This document shows, one piece after another, positions 44,813-54,399 of a DNA stretch of 64,000 nt. The notes below the pieces were generated by a model. That model worked only from the letters and a program-made list of their open reading frames with translations. It was not told the origin of the DNA and made no database searches. Within the stretch, counting starts at the first letter, position 1. Each line of letters starts with the position of its first letter. The stretch is from Malachius bipustulatus (Eukaryota; Arthropoda; Insecta; Coleoptera; Melyridae), in assembly GCA_910589415.1 (NCBI GenBank), contig OU342638.1, positions 37,607,579 to 37,671,578 on the forward strand, given 5' to 3'. The position numbers were made by a program, and so were the translations under genes.

Positions 44813-45683
44813 CAGCTTATTCGAAGCGGTCTCTGTAGGCCAAACGATGGACTTTTTCAAAAAACTTTTTGAAAATTCAAGTACAGAATCACAATGGCCA
44901 TAATTTAAGATTATTTTGGAGTATATAGAGTGTCCCATATGACAGTGACATATCAAAGTTATGTTTTTTTAAATGGAATGCTCCCATGTTATTGCAGTTT
45001 TAGATTATCTGAGAAGAGGAAATAAGATTTGCTTTTACAGTTGGTGTTTAAATTCAGTAGTTTTTGAGTTATAAACAAGTGAAAATCGTCATTTTTCAAG
45101 TTCAAGGCCCTGTACAAGGAAAACGGTTCAAGATAGAGAAAAACGGCTTACATGTCCCTATTTTAACTTTTTGATGTACTATCCAATGATGTAGATGAAA
45201 TATTTATACAGGGTGATAAAAAATTTAAAAAATTCTGAGATTTCTCCACGCGTCGCCAAATAAAAAAATCAAAGAAAGTACAAATGTTTCTATACCATAG
45301 GATAGTACATGAAAAGTTAAAATAGGGACATGTAAGCCGTTTTTCTCTATCTTGAACCGTTTCATTGTACAGGGCCTTGAACTTGAAAAATGACGATTTT
45401 CACTTGTTTGTAACTCAAAAACTTCTGAATTTAAACACCAACTGTAACAGTCAATCTTATTTTCTCTTCTCAGATAATCTAAAAATGCAATAACATAGGA
45501 GCATTCCATTAAAAAAAAACATAACTTTGATATGCCACTGTCATATGAGACACTCTGTATTATACTCCAAAATAATTTTAAAATTATGGCCATTGTGATT
45601 CTGTACTTGAATTTTCAAAAAGTTTTTTGAAAAAGTCCATCGTTTGGCCTACAGAGATCGCTTCGAATAAGCTGGGACACCTG
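44813..45683. mobile_element. Foldback element FB2, 871 bp
   Basis: Left end CAGGATGTCCCAGCTTATTC, right end GAATAAGCTGGGACACCTG. Arms of about 380-390 bp surround a centre near 45200-45290 that again contains TACAGGGTGATAAAA. Arm sequence is related to FB1 (GTTATAAACAAGTGAAAATCGTC). It codes for nothing; the minus-strand open frame here is a by-product of the palindrome. Confidence 0.9.
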
Positions 45684-46634
45684 TATATAATTAGGAATAA
45701 TTAATACAATATAAATGATATTAAAAATGTCACAGTCTATTGATATATTTTATTGTATTATGTATTATAATATATGGAGTTCGATATACCTTTATAAATG
45801 CAGGGTGGGAAATTTTTTGCTACCCATCATTGGAATCTCGTAAACGGTGAAAGATACGAGGTCGGTTGAATAAGAGAAAAGTTTTATGCTTAATAAGAAT
45901 CTGAAAGAAAAATAAGGATATTTAATCGTTGAACATGAGATACCGCCTATGCTGAAAGAAAACTGAAATGGTTTCTAATTTTAGCTATAAATTTAATCAT
46001 CCTATTAATGGGTGATTTAAAATAAATAGGTATACTTATAGAACGATTACGGTATGCGAATAGACGATGACTGCGCATAAATAGATAAATAATTTTTTGT
46101 ATGCTTGCATAAGTCGGCAACAGCTATCCATTTGACGTTTTAAAAATTTTCATGGCCAACTAGATCCCAGAGTTTTCATATTAGTCAACGTTTGTTTTTA
46201 TTATGGCCGCCATATTGTTTTTTTTTATGTCGTTCGGTATTAAAAAAAAAAAGATGAAACCAAAAATCTTACACGTTAAAGTTCTTGTTCTGGATAAGCA
46301 AAAAACAACTTCAAATGAAGCTTTTTAATTTTTCTTTCAGCTAAGTTCTTGAATAAATTATTATCACTTGAAAGACCATCTCGGTGCATGTTAGTAAATT
46401 CAGTCTCCAATATTTTAGTGGCATTTAACATATATTTTCAGCTTATTTTCTTCTGCTGGAAATCAAAAGTACCTATCTAATTATTGGACTGCCTTATTTA
46501 GTCACGCAATAATAGTTATTGCAGTTCGAAATGCACAATTAGCCACGTTTACCAGATGTAATAACACTTATTTAAACACATGAAACAAATTGAATAATAA
46601 TGAAATTATTATATCAATTACAGCAATCCGATTG
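45684..46634. other. Intergenic with a repeat fragment
   Basis: 46070-46260 is a degraded copy of the CAGGGTCGG-family interior (CATAAGTCGGCAACAGCTATCC, GATCCCAGAGTTTTCAT). The remainder is AT-rich and without recognised features. Confidence 0.5.
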
Positions 46635-46813
46635 TTAATGCTTTCTGAACGATACACTTGCCCTAACGGTTTGGTGAAGACAGAGACATCGATATTTCAA
46701 TATATGGTCATAGTGGTGGTGATGTGACAGACTGATGAGATGGAAATGACCATTGAAACATCGATGACTCTGTCTTCACCATACTATTAGAGTGTGTCGT
46801 TCAGAAAGCATTA
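46635..46813. mobile_element. 179-bp inverted-repeat element containing a hammerhead-like motif
   Basis: TTAATGCTTTCTGAACGA at the left returns as TCGTTCAGAAAGCATTAA at the right. Inner parts also pair (GGTGAAGACAGAG with CTCTGTCTTCACC, then CATCGAT and TTTCAAT words). The centre and right arm contain the hammerhead-like motif at 46718-46780. Imperfect direct repeats (TTACAGCAATCC near 46618, TTACAACAATCC near 46849) may be an old target duplication. Confidence 0.75.
46718..46780 (+). ncRNA. Hammerhead-ribozyme-like motif (type I), probably degenerate
   Basis: Conserved core CUGAUGA is at 46732-46738 and GAAA at 46755-46758. Stem II is GAUGG/CCAUU (closing G-U) with loop AAAUGA. Stem III is CAUC/GAUG without a loop (46759-46766). 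Stem I is GACAGA (46726-46731) with UCUGUC (46769-46774), extended by GGUGA/UCACC. All three helices meet as in a type I hammerhead. The cleavage triplet reads GAC instead of N-U-H, so cleavage would be weak or absent; the reverse complement of the left arm of the same palindrome has GAUGUC at the equivalent place. Confidence 0.6.
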
Positions 46814-47065
46814 ATACTTTAAACACAAGAATAAAACAGTATAATACTTACAACAATCCAATACATATGATTTTATAGCTCCAGCACCAGCACAAAGAAA
46901 AATTCAAGCAACCATCAACCATGAAAAGAAGGAATAAAACCAAATAGTGTATTTGATAAAACTACTTGACGTTTAAACCATCTCGTCGCGCGAAATGTTT
47001 TGAATGAAAACCCAACCGCAGCATGACGTCATTGCGCAGTAGTTGACCAAAATAGACAATGCTAT
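46814..47065. other. Short unassigned spacer
   Basis: Contains a CAACCGCAGCATGACGTCATTGCGCAGTAG-type block (shown in part) that is the inverted counterpart of 13830-13865. No gene. Confidence 0.45.
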
Positions 47066-47396
47066 TGTCAGGAACCCTGGTGTGGACAGTTCCTGGTCAT
47101 CTCACTTTCACCTCCAGTAACATCGGGGGACAATGGATCGGAATGCCGTTAAGTCGGAAGGGCGTCCTTGGTGGTAGACGGAGTACGGGACCGAGGGCAT
47201 TATTATTCATTCCTTCGAGCTTGAGGCATTAGCCTGCTGGCGCATATACTTTCCGTTCGGTTCGGCATTCGTATTGTACATACCTACCTGCGTACAATTA
47301 TAGTTTAACCCTTAATAAAGGAGTATTGTTTCTGAGTGTGAATTATTATTGCTCAATTATTAGTTACACCTAGTCCAAGTTCTCAGTGTCCTAACA
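47066..47396 (+). mobile_element. Solo LTR, plus orientation, 331 bp
   Basis: Starts TGTCAGGAACCCTGGTGTGG and ends AGTGTCCTAACA. Flanked by CTAT at 47062-47065 and 47397-47400. Same family as the inverted solo LTR at 20158-20475. Contains AATAAAGGAG near 47315. Confidence 0.88.
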
Positions 47397-48102
47397 CTAT
47401 TGACATATTATCGTGTATTTATTATTATGTGTATCGTGCGTGATAAAAACCCTGTGCGGAAGTGACATGGCAGCACATCCATATGAATCGATAATCGATA
47501 TGCGTTATGTTGATTTGATAACGGGGAAAGGGGTAGCTCGAGGGGCCGGTCGCAAAATTTTAAATTTTACATAAGGTTGCGTGTCTTCCCGAGTCTTTCA
47601 ATCAACGGTATAAGTCGTCGCTCGTCGCTTGTCTTTACTTTACAGACGGGACGGAATAGACAGCGCAGGTGCAGTTAACTGTCAAGTGTCAACTCGTCAG
47701 TCAAATAATTAATTCGATCTTCATTCACCGTTTTCTGCTGTTGCCCCAGAGAGAGAAGAGTCTTTACCTCTGTTGTGATGTCCACATACTAACCCTCTCT
47801 ATAGCTAGTCATCAATAAGAAAAAAATAACTCAATCAGGCCGGGTAATCAAAACCGACCCAAAACATAGACAACTTGAAGCTGGCCAAGTGCACAAATGT
47901 GCGTAAGCCATCAAGAAAGAAGAAGAAGAAGAACATTCACCGTTTTCTCTTTCTCCCGCTCCCGCTAATAAAAGTTATTATCCTCCATTTTCATCTTCTT
48001 AATTCTTTGAAGTAAGTTGAAATTAATTAGTTATTATATTGTGCCAGAAAATTTGAGAAAATAACGTTTGAGAGTGTATCAATAAGGAAAGGAAAAAATT
48101 TA
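47397..48102 (+). promoter_or_regulatory. ZF5 upstream and leader block, cut off from its ATG
   Basis: 47610-47720 resembles the ZF6 upstream block (ATAGACAGCGCAGGTGCAGTTAACTGTC, shown in part; GTCAGTCAAATAATTAATTCG). 48030-48102 is the family leader (ATTGTGCCAGAAAAT, GAGAGTGTATCAATAAGG). The leader stops at the transposon insertion at 48103 and resumes at 50967, 13 bases before the ZF5 ATG. A SINE-like insert (47737-47933) lies within. Confidence 0.6.
47737..47933 (+). mobile_element. SINE-like retroposed insert, 197 bp, (GAA)n tail
   Basis: Flanked by a 15-bp direct repeat CATTCACCGTTTTCT at 47722-47736 and 47934-47948, consistent with target-primed insertion. The paralogous ZF6 leader has one copy of the corresponding sequence and no insert. 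The insert ends in AAGAAAGAAGAAGAAGAAGAA (one base trimmed). I see no clear pol III A and B boxes, so it may be a SINE or another short retrocopy. Confidence 0.65.
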
Positions 48103-50966
48103 ACCGCTGTGAAAGTAGCACCCAAAAGATAGCACCCAGTTTGCCGGAGATGGCCGAGCGCGAGTCTCCCTCTCCGCAGCGTTGCCAAATCTAGCACACA
48201 CATTATAGTACACATGTAATGTTGACAAGAAAGGCCAAGAAAACTTGTTTTTATTGTATCTTTTATGTTACCTATATAAATTAAATACATTGTACAAACA
48301 TGTGAAACAATTACTAGAGATAACTATCAAATAATCGATAATTATATAATCAGTTACGGCTGATTTTCAATAAGCAGTAACTCGTAGGTTGGTTTTCACA
48401 CCCCTAGAGGCCGACACGTGGAATCATTAATATTGTATTATACCACCTACCTATTACATACCTATGGTTTTTTATTTTTTATCAATTATTCTTAATTTAA
48501 TTATTACTACGGGGGAGCAATCACTTTTGACAGTTGTATATTCTCAAGGGGGGTCATGTCGATTTTAGGAGGTTATCAGAAGTTGGGCACTTTAAATGAT
48601 AAGGCGGGAATCGGCATTAATATTTTCAAACATTTTCTACTATAAAAGTGTCGGCCGTTTAATTTGGGGGCTTGTGGAGTTCCCTACGGGGCAGCAATCA
48701 CTTTTGACAGTCGTTTATTGTCAAGGGGGGTCATGTCGGATATAGGAGGTTATCAGAAATTGGGCACTTTAAATTATAAGGTGGGAATCGTCACCGATAT
48801 TTTTCTCTACTATCAAACTGCGCGTCGTTCGATTTGGGGGATCGTGGAGAGTTCCCTACGGGGGAGCAATCACTTTTGACAGTTGTATATTGTCAAGGGG
48901 GGTCATGTCGATTATAGGAGGTTATCAGAAGTTGGGCACTTTAAATGATAAGGCGGGAATCGGCATTAATATTTTCAAGCTTTTTCTACTATAAAAGTGT
49001 CGGCCGTTTAATTTGGGGGCTTGTGGAAAGTTCCCTACGGGGGAGCAATCACTTTTGACAGTTGTATATTGTCAAGGGGGGTCATGTCGATTATAGGAGG
49101 TTATCAGAAGTTGGGCACTTTAAATGATAAGGCGGGAATCGGCATTAATATTTTCAAACATTTTCTACTATAAAAGTGTCGGCCGTTTAATTTGGGGGCT
49201 TGTGGAGAGTTCCCTACGGGGGAGCAATCACTTTTGACAGTTGTATATTGTCAAGGGGGGTCATGTCGATTATAGGAGGTTATCAGAAGTTGGGCACTTT
49301 AAATGATAAGGCGGGAATCAACATTAATATTTTCAAGCTTTTTCTACTATAAAAGTGTCGGCCGTTTAATTTGGGGGCTTGTGGAGAGTTCCATACGGGG
49401 GAGCAATCACTTTTGACAGTTGTATATTGTCAAGTGGGGTCATGTCGATTTTAGGAGGTTATCAGAAGTTGGGCACTTTAAATTATAAGGTGGGAATCGT
49501 CACCGATATTTTTCTCTACTATGAAACTGCGCGTCGTTCGATTTGGGGGATCGGGGAGAGTTCCCTACGGGGGAGCAATCACTTTTGACAGTTGTATATT
49601 GTCAAGGGGGGTCATGTCGATTATAGGAGGTTATCAGAAGTTGGGCACTTTAAATGATAAGGCGGGAATCGGCATTAATATTTTCAAGCTTTTTCTACTA
49701 TAAAAGTGTCGGCGGTTTAATTTGGGGGCTTGTGGAAAGTTCCCTACGGGGGAGCAATCACTTTTGACAGTTGTATATTCTCAAGGGGGGTCATGTCGAT
49801 TATAGGAGGTTATCAGAAGTTGGGCACTTTAAATTATAAGGTGGGAATCGTCACCGATATTTTTCTCTACTATCAAACTGCGCGTCGTTCGATTTGGGGG
49901 ATCGTGGAGAGTTCCCTACGGGGGAGCAATCACTTTTGACAGTTGTATATTGTCAAGGGGGGTCATGTCGATTATAGGAGGTTATCAGAAGTTGGGCACT
50001 TTAAATGATAAGGCGGGAATCGGCATTAATAGTTTCAAGCTTTTTCTACTATAAAAGTGTCGGCCGTTTAATTTGGGGGCTTGTGGAGAGTTCCCTACGG
50101 GGGAGCAATCACTTTTGACAGTTGTATATTGTCAAGTGGGGTCATGTCGATTTTAGGAGGTTATCAGAAGTTGGGCACTTTAAATTATAAGGTGGGAATC
50201 GTCACCGATATTTTTCTCTACTATCAAACTGCGCGTCGTTCGATTTGGGGGATCGTGGAGAGTTCCCTACGGGGGAGCAATCACTTTTGACAGTTGTATA
50301 TTGTCAAGGGGGGTCATGTCGATTATAGGAGGTTATCAGAAATTGGGCACTTTAAATTATAAGGTGGGAATATAACAGTTATTAGGGAGACAAATATATA
50401 ATTCAAGACTATAAAATAAGAATATATTGAAATTGTACGCTTTTCAATTCTTAATTTTGATATTTGAATATTGATATTTTGATATTTCAGCAATTTAAAA
50501 ATAATAATTGTTGAGGTAATTATTAATAATTATCAATTCTCTCATTTCATATATTTTTTATTAACGATTACAATATGTATTATAATGATATAATTATTAT
50601 TGTGATGAATAAAGGACAATATAAATATTATGGCCAAAATTAATCTGCGGTCGCCCTCTAGCGTTGGTAAAACTAACCAACGAGTTACTCATCAATTTGT
50701 ACACGCACCCAGCTGCTGTGGTAACTTATTATATTTAATCATCGATCATTTCTCGTAATCTCAAGTAATTGTTTCACATATTTGTACAAAGTCTTGAATT
50801 CATAGTGATAACATAAAATATTTAAAATAAACAAGATGGATTTCGTCCTCAATACGTAAGAGCAAGATTATTTTCTAGATTTGGCAACGCCGCGCGGTGG
50901 GCGACTCGCGCTCGGCCATCTCCGGCAAACTGGGTGCCAACTTTTGGGTGCTATTTTCACAGCGGT
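48103..50966. mobile_element. Long-TIR DNA transposon (Mutator-like?) inserted in the ZF5 leader
   Basis: 2864 bp. The first about 85 bp (ACCGCTGTGAAAGTAGCACC...) and the inverted last about 85 bp match closely, and similarity continues, weaker, for about 310 bp. For example TGTACAAACATGTGAAACAATTAC (shown in part) pairs with its counterpart, and AGTAACTCGTAGGTTGG lies near 48370. A 9-bp target duplication AAAAATTTA flanks it (48094-48102 and 50967-50975). Removing the element and one copy restores the family leader GGAAAAAATTTACATCATGAGC. Long TIRs and a 9-bp duplication suggest a non-autonomous Mutator-like element. The interior is a tandem array; no transposase. Confidence 0.85.
48520..50375. 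repeat. Tandem array of two alternating unit types inside the transposon
   Basis: GGTTATCAGAA starts at 48571, 48748, 48920, 49099, 49278, 49457, 49629, 49808, 49980, 50159 and 50331, making 11 units. Type A units (TAAGGCGGGAATCGGCATTAAT ... AAAAGTGTCGGCCGTTTAA, in part) are 177-179 bp. Type B units (AAGGTGGGAATCGTCACCGA ... AACTGCGCGTCGTTCGA) are 172 bp. The order is A B A A A B A B A B, then a truncated unit. Short frames in it are repeat artefacts. Confidence 0.93.
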
Positions 50967-50979
50967 AAAAATTTACATC

Positions 50980-52176
50980 ATGAGCTTAATTATTGATAAT
51001 GATAATGAAGTGAACAATAAACAGAGTAGTGGTCAACAACTCCACCAGGACCAGGAAATGATTATAAAAAGGGAAGCCGAAGCAGTAGAAGACGATAAGT
51101 TTGACTACGATTCCCCGCTCGCGTCCCCGAAGTTGTTGAAATGTGAAAATGAACCGAATCATTCGAGCTGCGATCGATCTTCTGAATTAAACAATTTGGA
51201 GAACATCTCTTCATCTTGCCCCCTAATAAAGATAGAACCTGAAGACTCATCAGGATCAGATGATCTTCCTCCAGGTCGAGGAGCAGAAAATGTGACATTA
51301 AAAGAAGAAGAGATCGACATCGAGGACCACAAACCGGGATGGGAGCAGATTAAGGGGAGTCGTAGTCATGTTAATGTTGGAATGTTTAAGGATGGACTCG
51401 TTCGGTGTGAGTCCGTTCAACAAAATGAGTCAGGATCTTCTGAGAGGACCAGGGAAGATCAAGCGATGTATAACTGTGCCCATTGTTCGTTTAAAACAAA
51501 TAATAAATATTATTTCATTCGGCATTATAATTGTAAACATTCAAAAAATGCTGAAATTTATAAATGTCAGGAATGTTCTTACGAGACGACATATAAAAAT
51601 TATCTGCTGATACATGTCAAGCTTAAACATTCAACGCAAGCAGAAGCATACAAGTGTCAGGAATGTTCTTTTCAAACAAAATATAAAGTTAGTTTGACCA
51701 GACATTATAAACGTACACATTCAAAAGATGCAGAAATGTACAAATGCCAGGAGTGTTCTTACAAAACAAAGTGTAAGTATAGTTTGACTCGACATTATGA
51801 AATAAAACATTTAAAAGATCCTGAAATCTATAAATGTCAGGAATGTTCTTTCAAGACGAGATACAAAAACTATCTGCTGCATCATTTGAAGTATAAACAT
51901 TCAACAGAAACACAGGTGTACAAATGTCATGAATGTTCGTTTGAAACAAAGTATAACGGTTCTCTCAGTCAACATCATAAACATAAACATTCAACAGGAG
52001 CAGAAGTGTACATGTGTCAGAAATGTTCTTACAAAACAAAGTGTAAACGTTATTTGACTAAACATTATAAACTTAAACATTCAGCAGATGTACAAATGTA
52101 CAACTGTCAGGAATGCTCGTATCAAACAAAAGTTAAAAGTAATTTGACTGCACATTATAAACGTAAACATAAGTAA
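50980..52176 (+). CDS. C2H2 zinc-finger protein ZF5, 8 fingers, C-terminally shortened
   Basis: A 398-residue single-exon member starting MSLIIDND. The ATG at 50980 is preferred over a TTG at 50881, which lies within the transposon TIR. The N-terminus has the usual IKRE, LKCE, IKIE and LKEE SUMO-type motifs. Eight fingers run from YNCAHCSFKT to YNCQECSYQTKVK. The stop comes from one base change (GAA to TAA) after RKHK. The frame beyond it still encodes the conserved last finger (CADCQHETKMKRDL...), so this loss arose separately from that in ZF2 and ZF3. Its promoter lies 2.9 kb away because of the transposon in the leader. Confidence 0.88.
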   Translation: MSLIIDNDNEVNNKQSSGQQLHQDQEMIIKREAEAVEDDKFDYDSPLASPKLLKCENEPNHSSCDRSSELNNLENISSSCPLIKIEPEDSSGSDDLPPGRGAENVTLKEEEIDIEDHKPGWEQIKGSRSHVNVGMFKDGLVRCESVQQNESGSSERTREDQAMYNCAHCSFKTNNKYYFIRHYNCKHSKNAEIYKCQECSYETTYKNYLLIHVKLKHSTQAEAYKCQECSFQTKYKVSLTRHYKRTHSKDAEMYKCQECSYKTKCKYSLTRHYEIKHLKDPEIYKCQECSFKTRYKNYLLHHLKYKHSTETQVYKCHECSFETKYNGSLSQHHKHKHSTGAEVYMCQKCSYKTKCKRYLTKHYKLKHSADVQMYNCQECSYQTKVKSNLTAHYKRKHK

Positions 52177-52260
52177 GTAGTGAAAGTGTATAAATGTGCT
52201 GATTGTCAGCATGAAACTAAAATGAAAAGAGACCTCATCAGACATTTAAAGTCTGTTCAC
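52177..52260 (+). pseudogene. Untranslated last finger of ZF5
   Basis: In frame after the ZF5 stop, this still reads as an intact family terminal finger (YKCADCQHETK...HLKSVHS). It becomes 3' UTR unless the stop is read through. Confidence 0.8.
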
Positions 52261-52512
52261 TCTGTTAGAAGAACGTAAGGTAATGTGTTAGTGAGTACTA
52301 AAATGCAACTAATCCGCCGTTCATGAACATGCAAATGAAAAACTGGAAAGTGTTTATTGAAACGTTTGAATTCTAAATGGTCTCGGTTATTTGTATCGAA
52401 ACCGAAAGGAGAATTAAACATTCTGTACTACTGTAACAAAACTTTGTAGACTTGTAAAATGCTTTTTCAGTTGCCTTTGTTACCTGCTAAGTACTTATCA
52501 CCCCACCATATA

Positions 52513-53114
52513 CAGGATGATCCCAAAATGGCGGACACGGACAGCACCACAGCATCCATTGTGGATTAAAGATTCTAAGTTGAGCCATACTTTTTTCTCC
52601 AGTATGACTTACTTAAGAAGATATGACCACTTTTGTGGAAAATAAAGTCACAACACTGCACTGGATACCCCTCTTCAGGGAGAAAAATAATGTGTATGTC
52701 TACAATACCCAGATAGATGTTACCATGGAAACATAAAAAATGAGAACACAACAAAGCTTAAAACAATAACCCTTGCGCGGATACACATTTGCGATAATAT
52801 TATTCAAAATCTCTAATTCGAACAACGATGCCACATTGAAAATTTTTGTTGAACTCGGGGAATAGGTAAACTTTGAATGCCTGTAATTCCGTTCCCGATA
52901 ATAAAAAACAAACATTATCGTAATAGTTATGTCAAATCATGTGCTTTGCCAGTGGAGGTTGTTTAAATTTTACCGCCATTTAAATTTTAAAAAAAGGACA
53001 CCCTATATCTCTGTAACGAAGGCGAGGAAACCATTTTTGTTTTAAATTTACAGTCTTTCTGAGCATCCTCTACAACACCCTGTATACCGTGTCCGCCATT
53101 TCGGGATCACCCTG
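52513..53114 (-). mobile_element. MITE of the ATGGCGGACACGG family, ZF5 side
   Basis: Ends CAGGATGATCCCAAAATGGC and CCATTTCGGGATCACCCTG. It sits at exactly the same 3'-flank position and orientation as the ZF4 copy, so it was inherited through duplication. Confidence 0.9.
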
Positions 53115-53248
53115 TATAATATGTTTATTAATAATGTAACTTGGGGTTTTATTGTTTCTTCTATCAATGTATCTGTACGAAATGTGTTAGTCGGATCTCG
53201 GCCAATCACTTCTTATGCCTTTGATTGCCAAGGGTTCCCGCAGTTCTA

Positions 53249-53802
53249 CAGGGTGATTAGTAACTCGCGCACTCAGAGCATGCTGCGGTAAACTTCACTT
53301 TTTAAGAGTGGTAAATTTTCTTACTGCAGTGTTGTAAGTTCTTTTTTTCCATAGATATAATCGTTTCTATAAAAATAAAAGTGGCATCACTGCACTGAAC
53401 ATGTGAATAAGTTCGGGTCAGATGGTATTTTCATTATTTTTATTTCCATAGCAATGAAGGCATTTTTGCTATTGTTGAGTTTTGGCGGTTGCCAAACTTC
53501 AAATTTCGTTCAGATTTAAGTATTTCATCAATTTACAACATTCTCAATTCCTCTGTAAAGAGGTTTTGTGAAAAAAAAATTGATTAATTATATGGTATTC
53601 GTTCCAGACATCATAGTAACCTGAATTTTTCATTATTTTCATCACGGTTATTGAAAAAATTAGCTTTAAACTCGGATGAGGGAAACTCTGTAACTTGAAA
53701 ACCAACTATTGGATAAATTTTTTTTTGTAGAATACATATCTTTAATTTTAATGGGCTCTATATCGTCCTCTATTCGGAGTGCGCGAGTTACTGATCACCC
53801 TG
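53249..53802. mobile_element. MITE, 554 bp, CAGGGTGATTAGTAACTCGC ends
   Basis: Left end CAGGGTGATTAGTAACTCGC and inverted right end CAGGGTGATCAGTAACTCGC, with TIRs of about 28 bp. It inserted at a TA in the ZF5 3' flank; the equivalent ZF4 site reads GTTCTAACATAAG. Non-coding. Confidence 0.88.
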
Positions 53803-54045
53803 TATAACATAAGTCGCGTTCAATTGCGACTTTTGACTTCTCCAAATGCTGGTTAAGTAAATACATACTGTACATATGGATACGTTTGATGGAAAACAGA
53901 CTGAGTTTTCTTGTAAAATATTGTAAGGGCCTTACTTTTATTGTTCCACAGATTAAAAGTCTTATTACATAATTGTTTTATTATTTTAATTCAGTCACAA
54001 TCACGATACACGTAAATAAAAACAGAATAACGTTTATATAATTGA

Positions 54046-54366
54046 TTATTGCTCATTCATGGTCAACACTGAATTTGCAAATTCAGTGGGATCTACAGAT
54101 AAAGGTTTATTATAAAATTTACTAAATACCTCCGAAGTTCTAGACCATCCAGCTCCAGCCGTCTGTCCGATAACATCTATACTAACACCAGCCCTTTTTG
54201 CCGCCGAAGTGGAGGCATGGCGGGTACTATGGCCCTTAAATACCTTAGTATCTACACCGCTGAGTGTAAGAACCGATTTAAGCCAACGACTAACTGTCTG
54301 AGCTGATGCGGCCCTATACGGTTTCTTAATAGTTATGAAAAGATAATTTTCATTTGTTGGTCTCAA
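54046..54366 (-). pseudogene. Tyrosine recombinase, C-terminal part, DIRS-like element
   Basis: 106 residues of a tyrosine recombinase, the integration enzyme of DIRS-type retroelements. The box H-S-T-R-H (GHSTRH) and the nucleophile Tyr in FSKFYNKP are recognisable. The N-terminal half and first catalytic Arg region are missing. It lies directly downstream of the broken gag/RT frame at 54400-55035 on the same strand, the order expected for a DIRS/PAT element with its RT core removed. Confidence 0.75.
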
Positions 54367-54399
54367 CTTTTTAGTTCCACCGCTTGACTTGGCTACCTA

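Noticed and set aside
45225..45593. 122-residue minus-strand open frame
   Set aside because: Lies within the FB2 palindrome and has no domain; open only by chance in A/T-rich inverted repeat sequence.
48664..50290. Several 60-71 residue plus-strand frames with similar sequence
   Set aside because: They are repeated translations of the tandem array units; no start context or conserved coding signature.
48520..50375. CRISPR-like array
   Set aside because: Units are contiguous 172-179 bp satellites without short repeats and unique spacers, in a eukaryotic transposon.
50881..50979. N-terminal extension of ZF5 from a TTG
   Set aside because: This sequence is the transposon terminal inverted repeat; the family ATG is at 50980.
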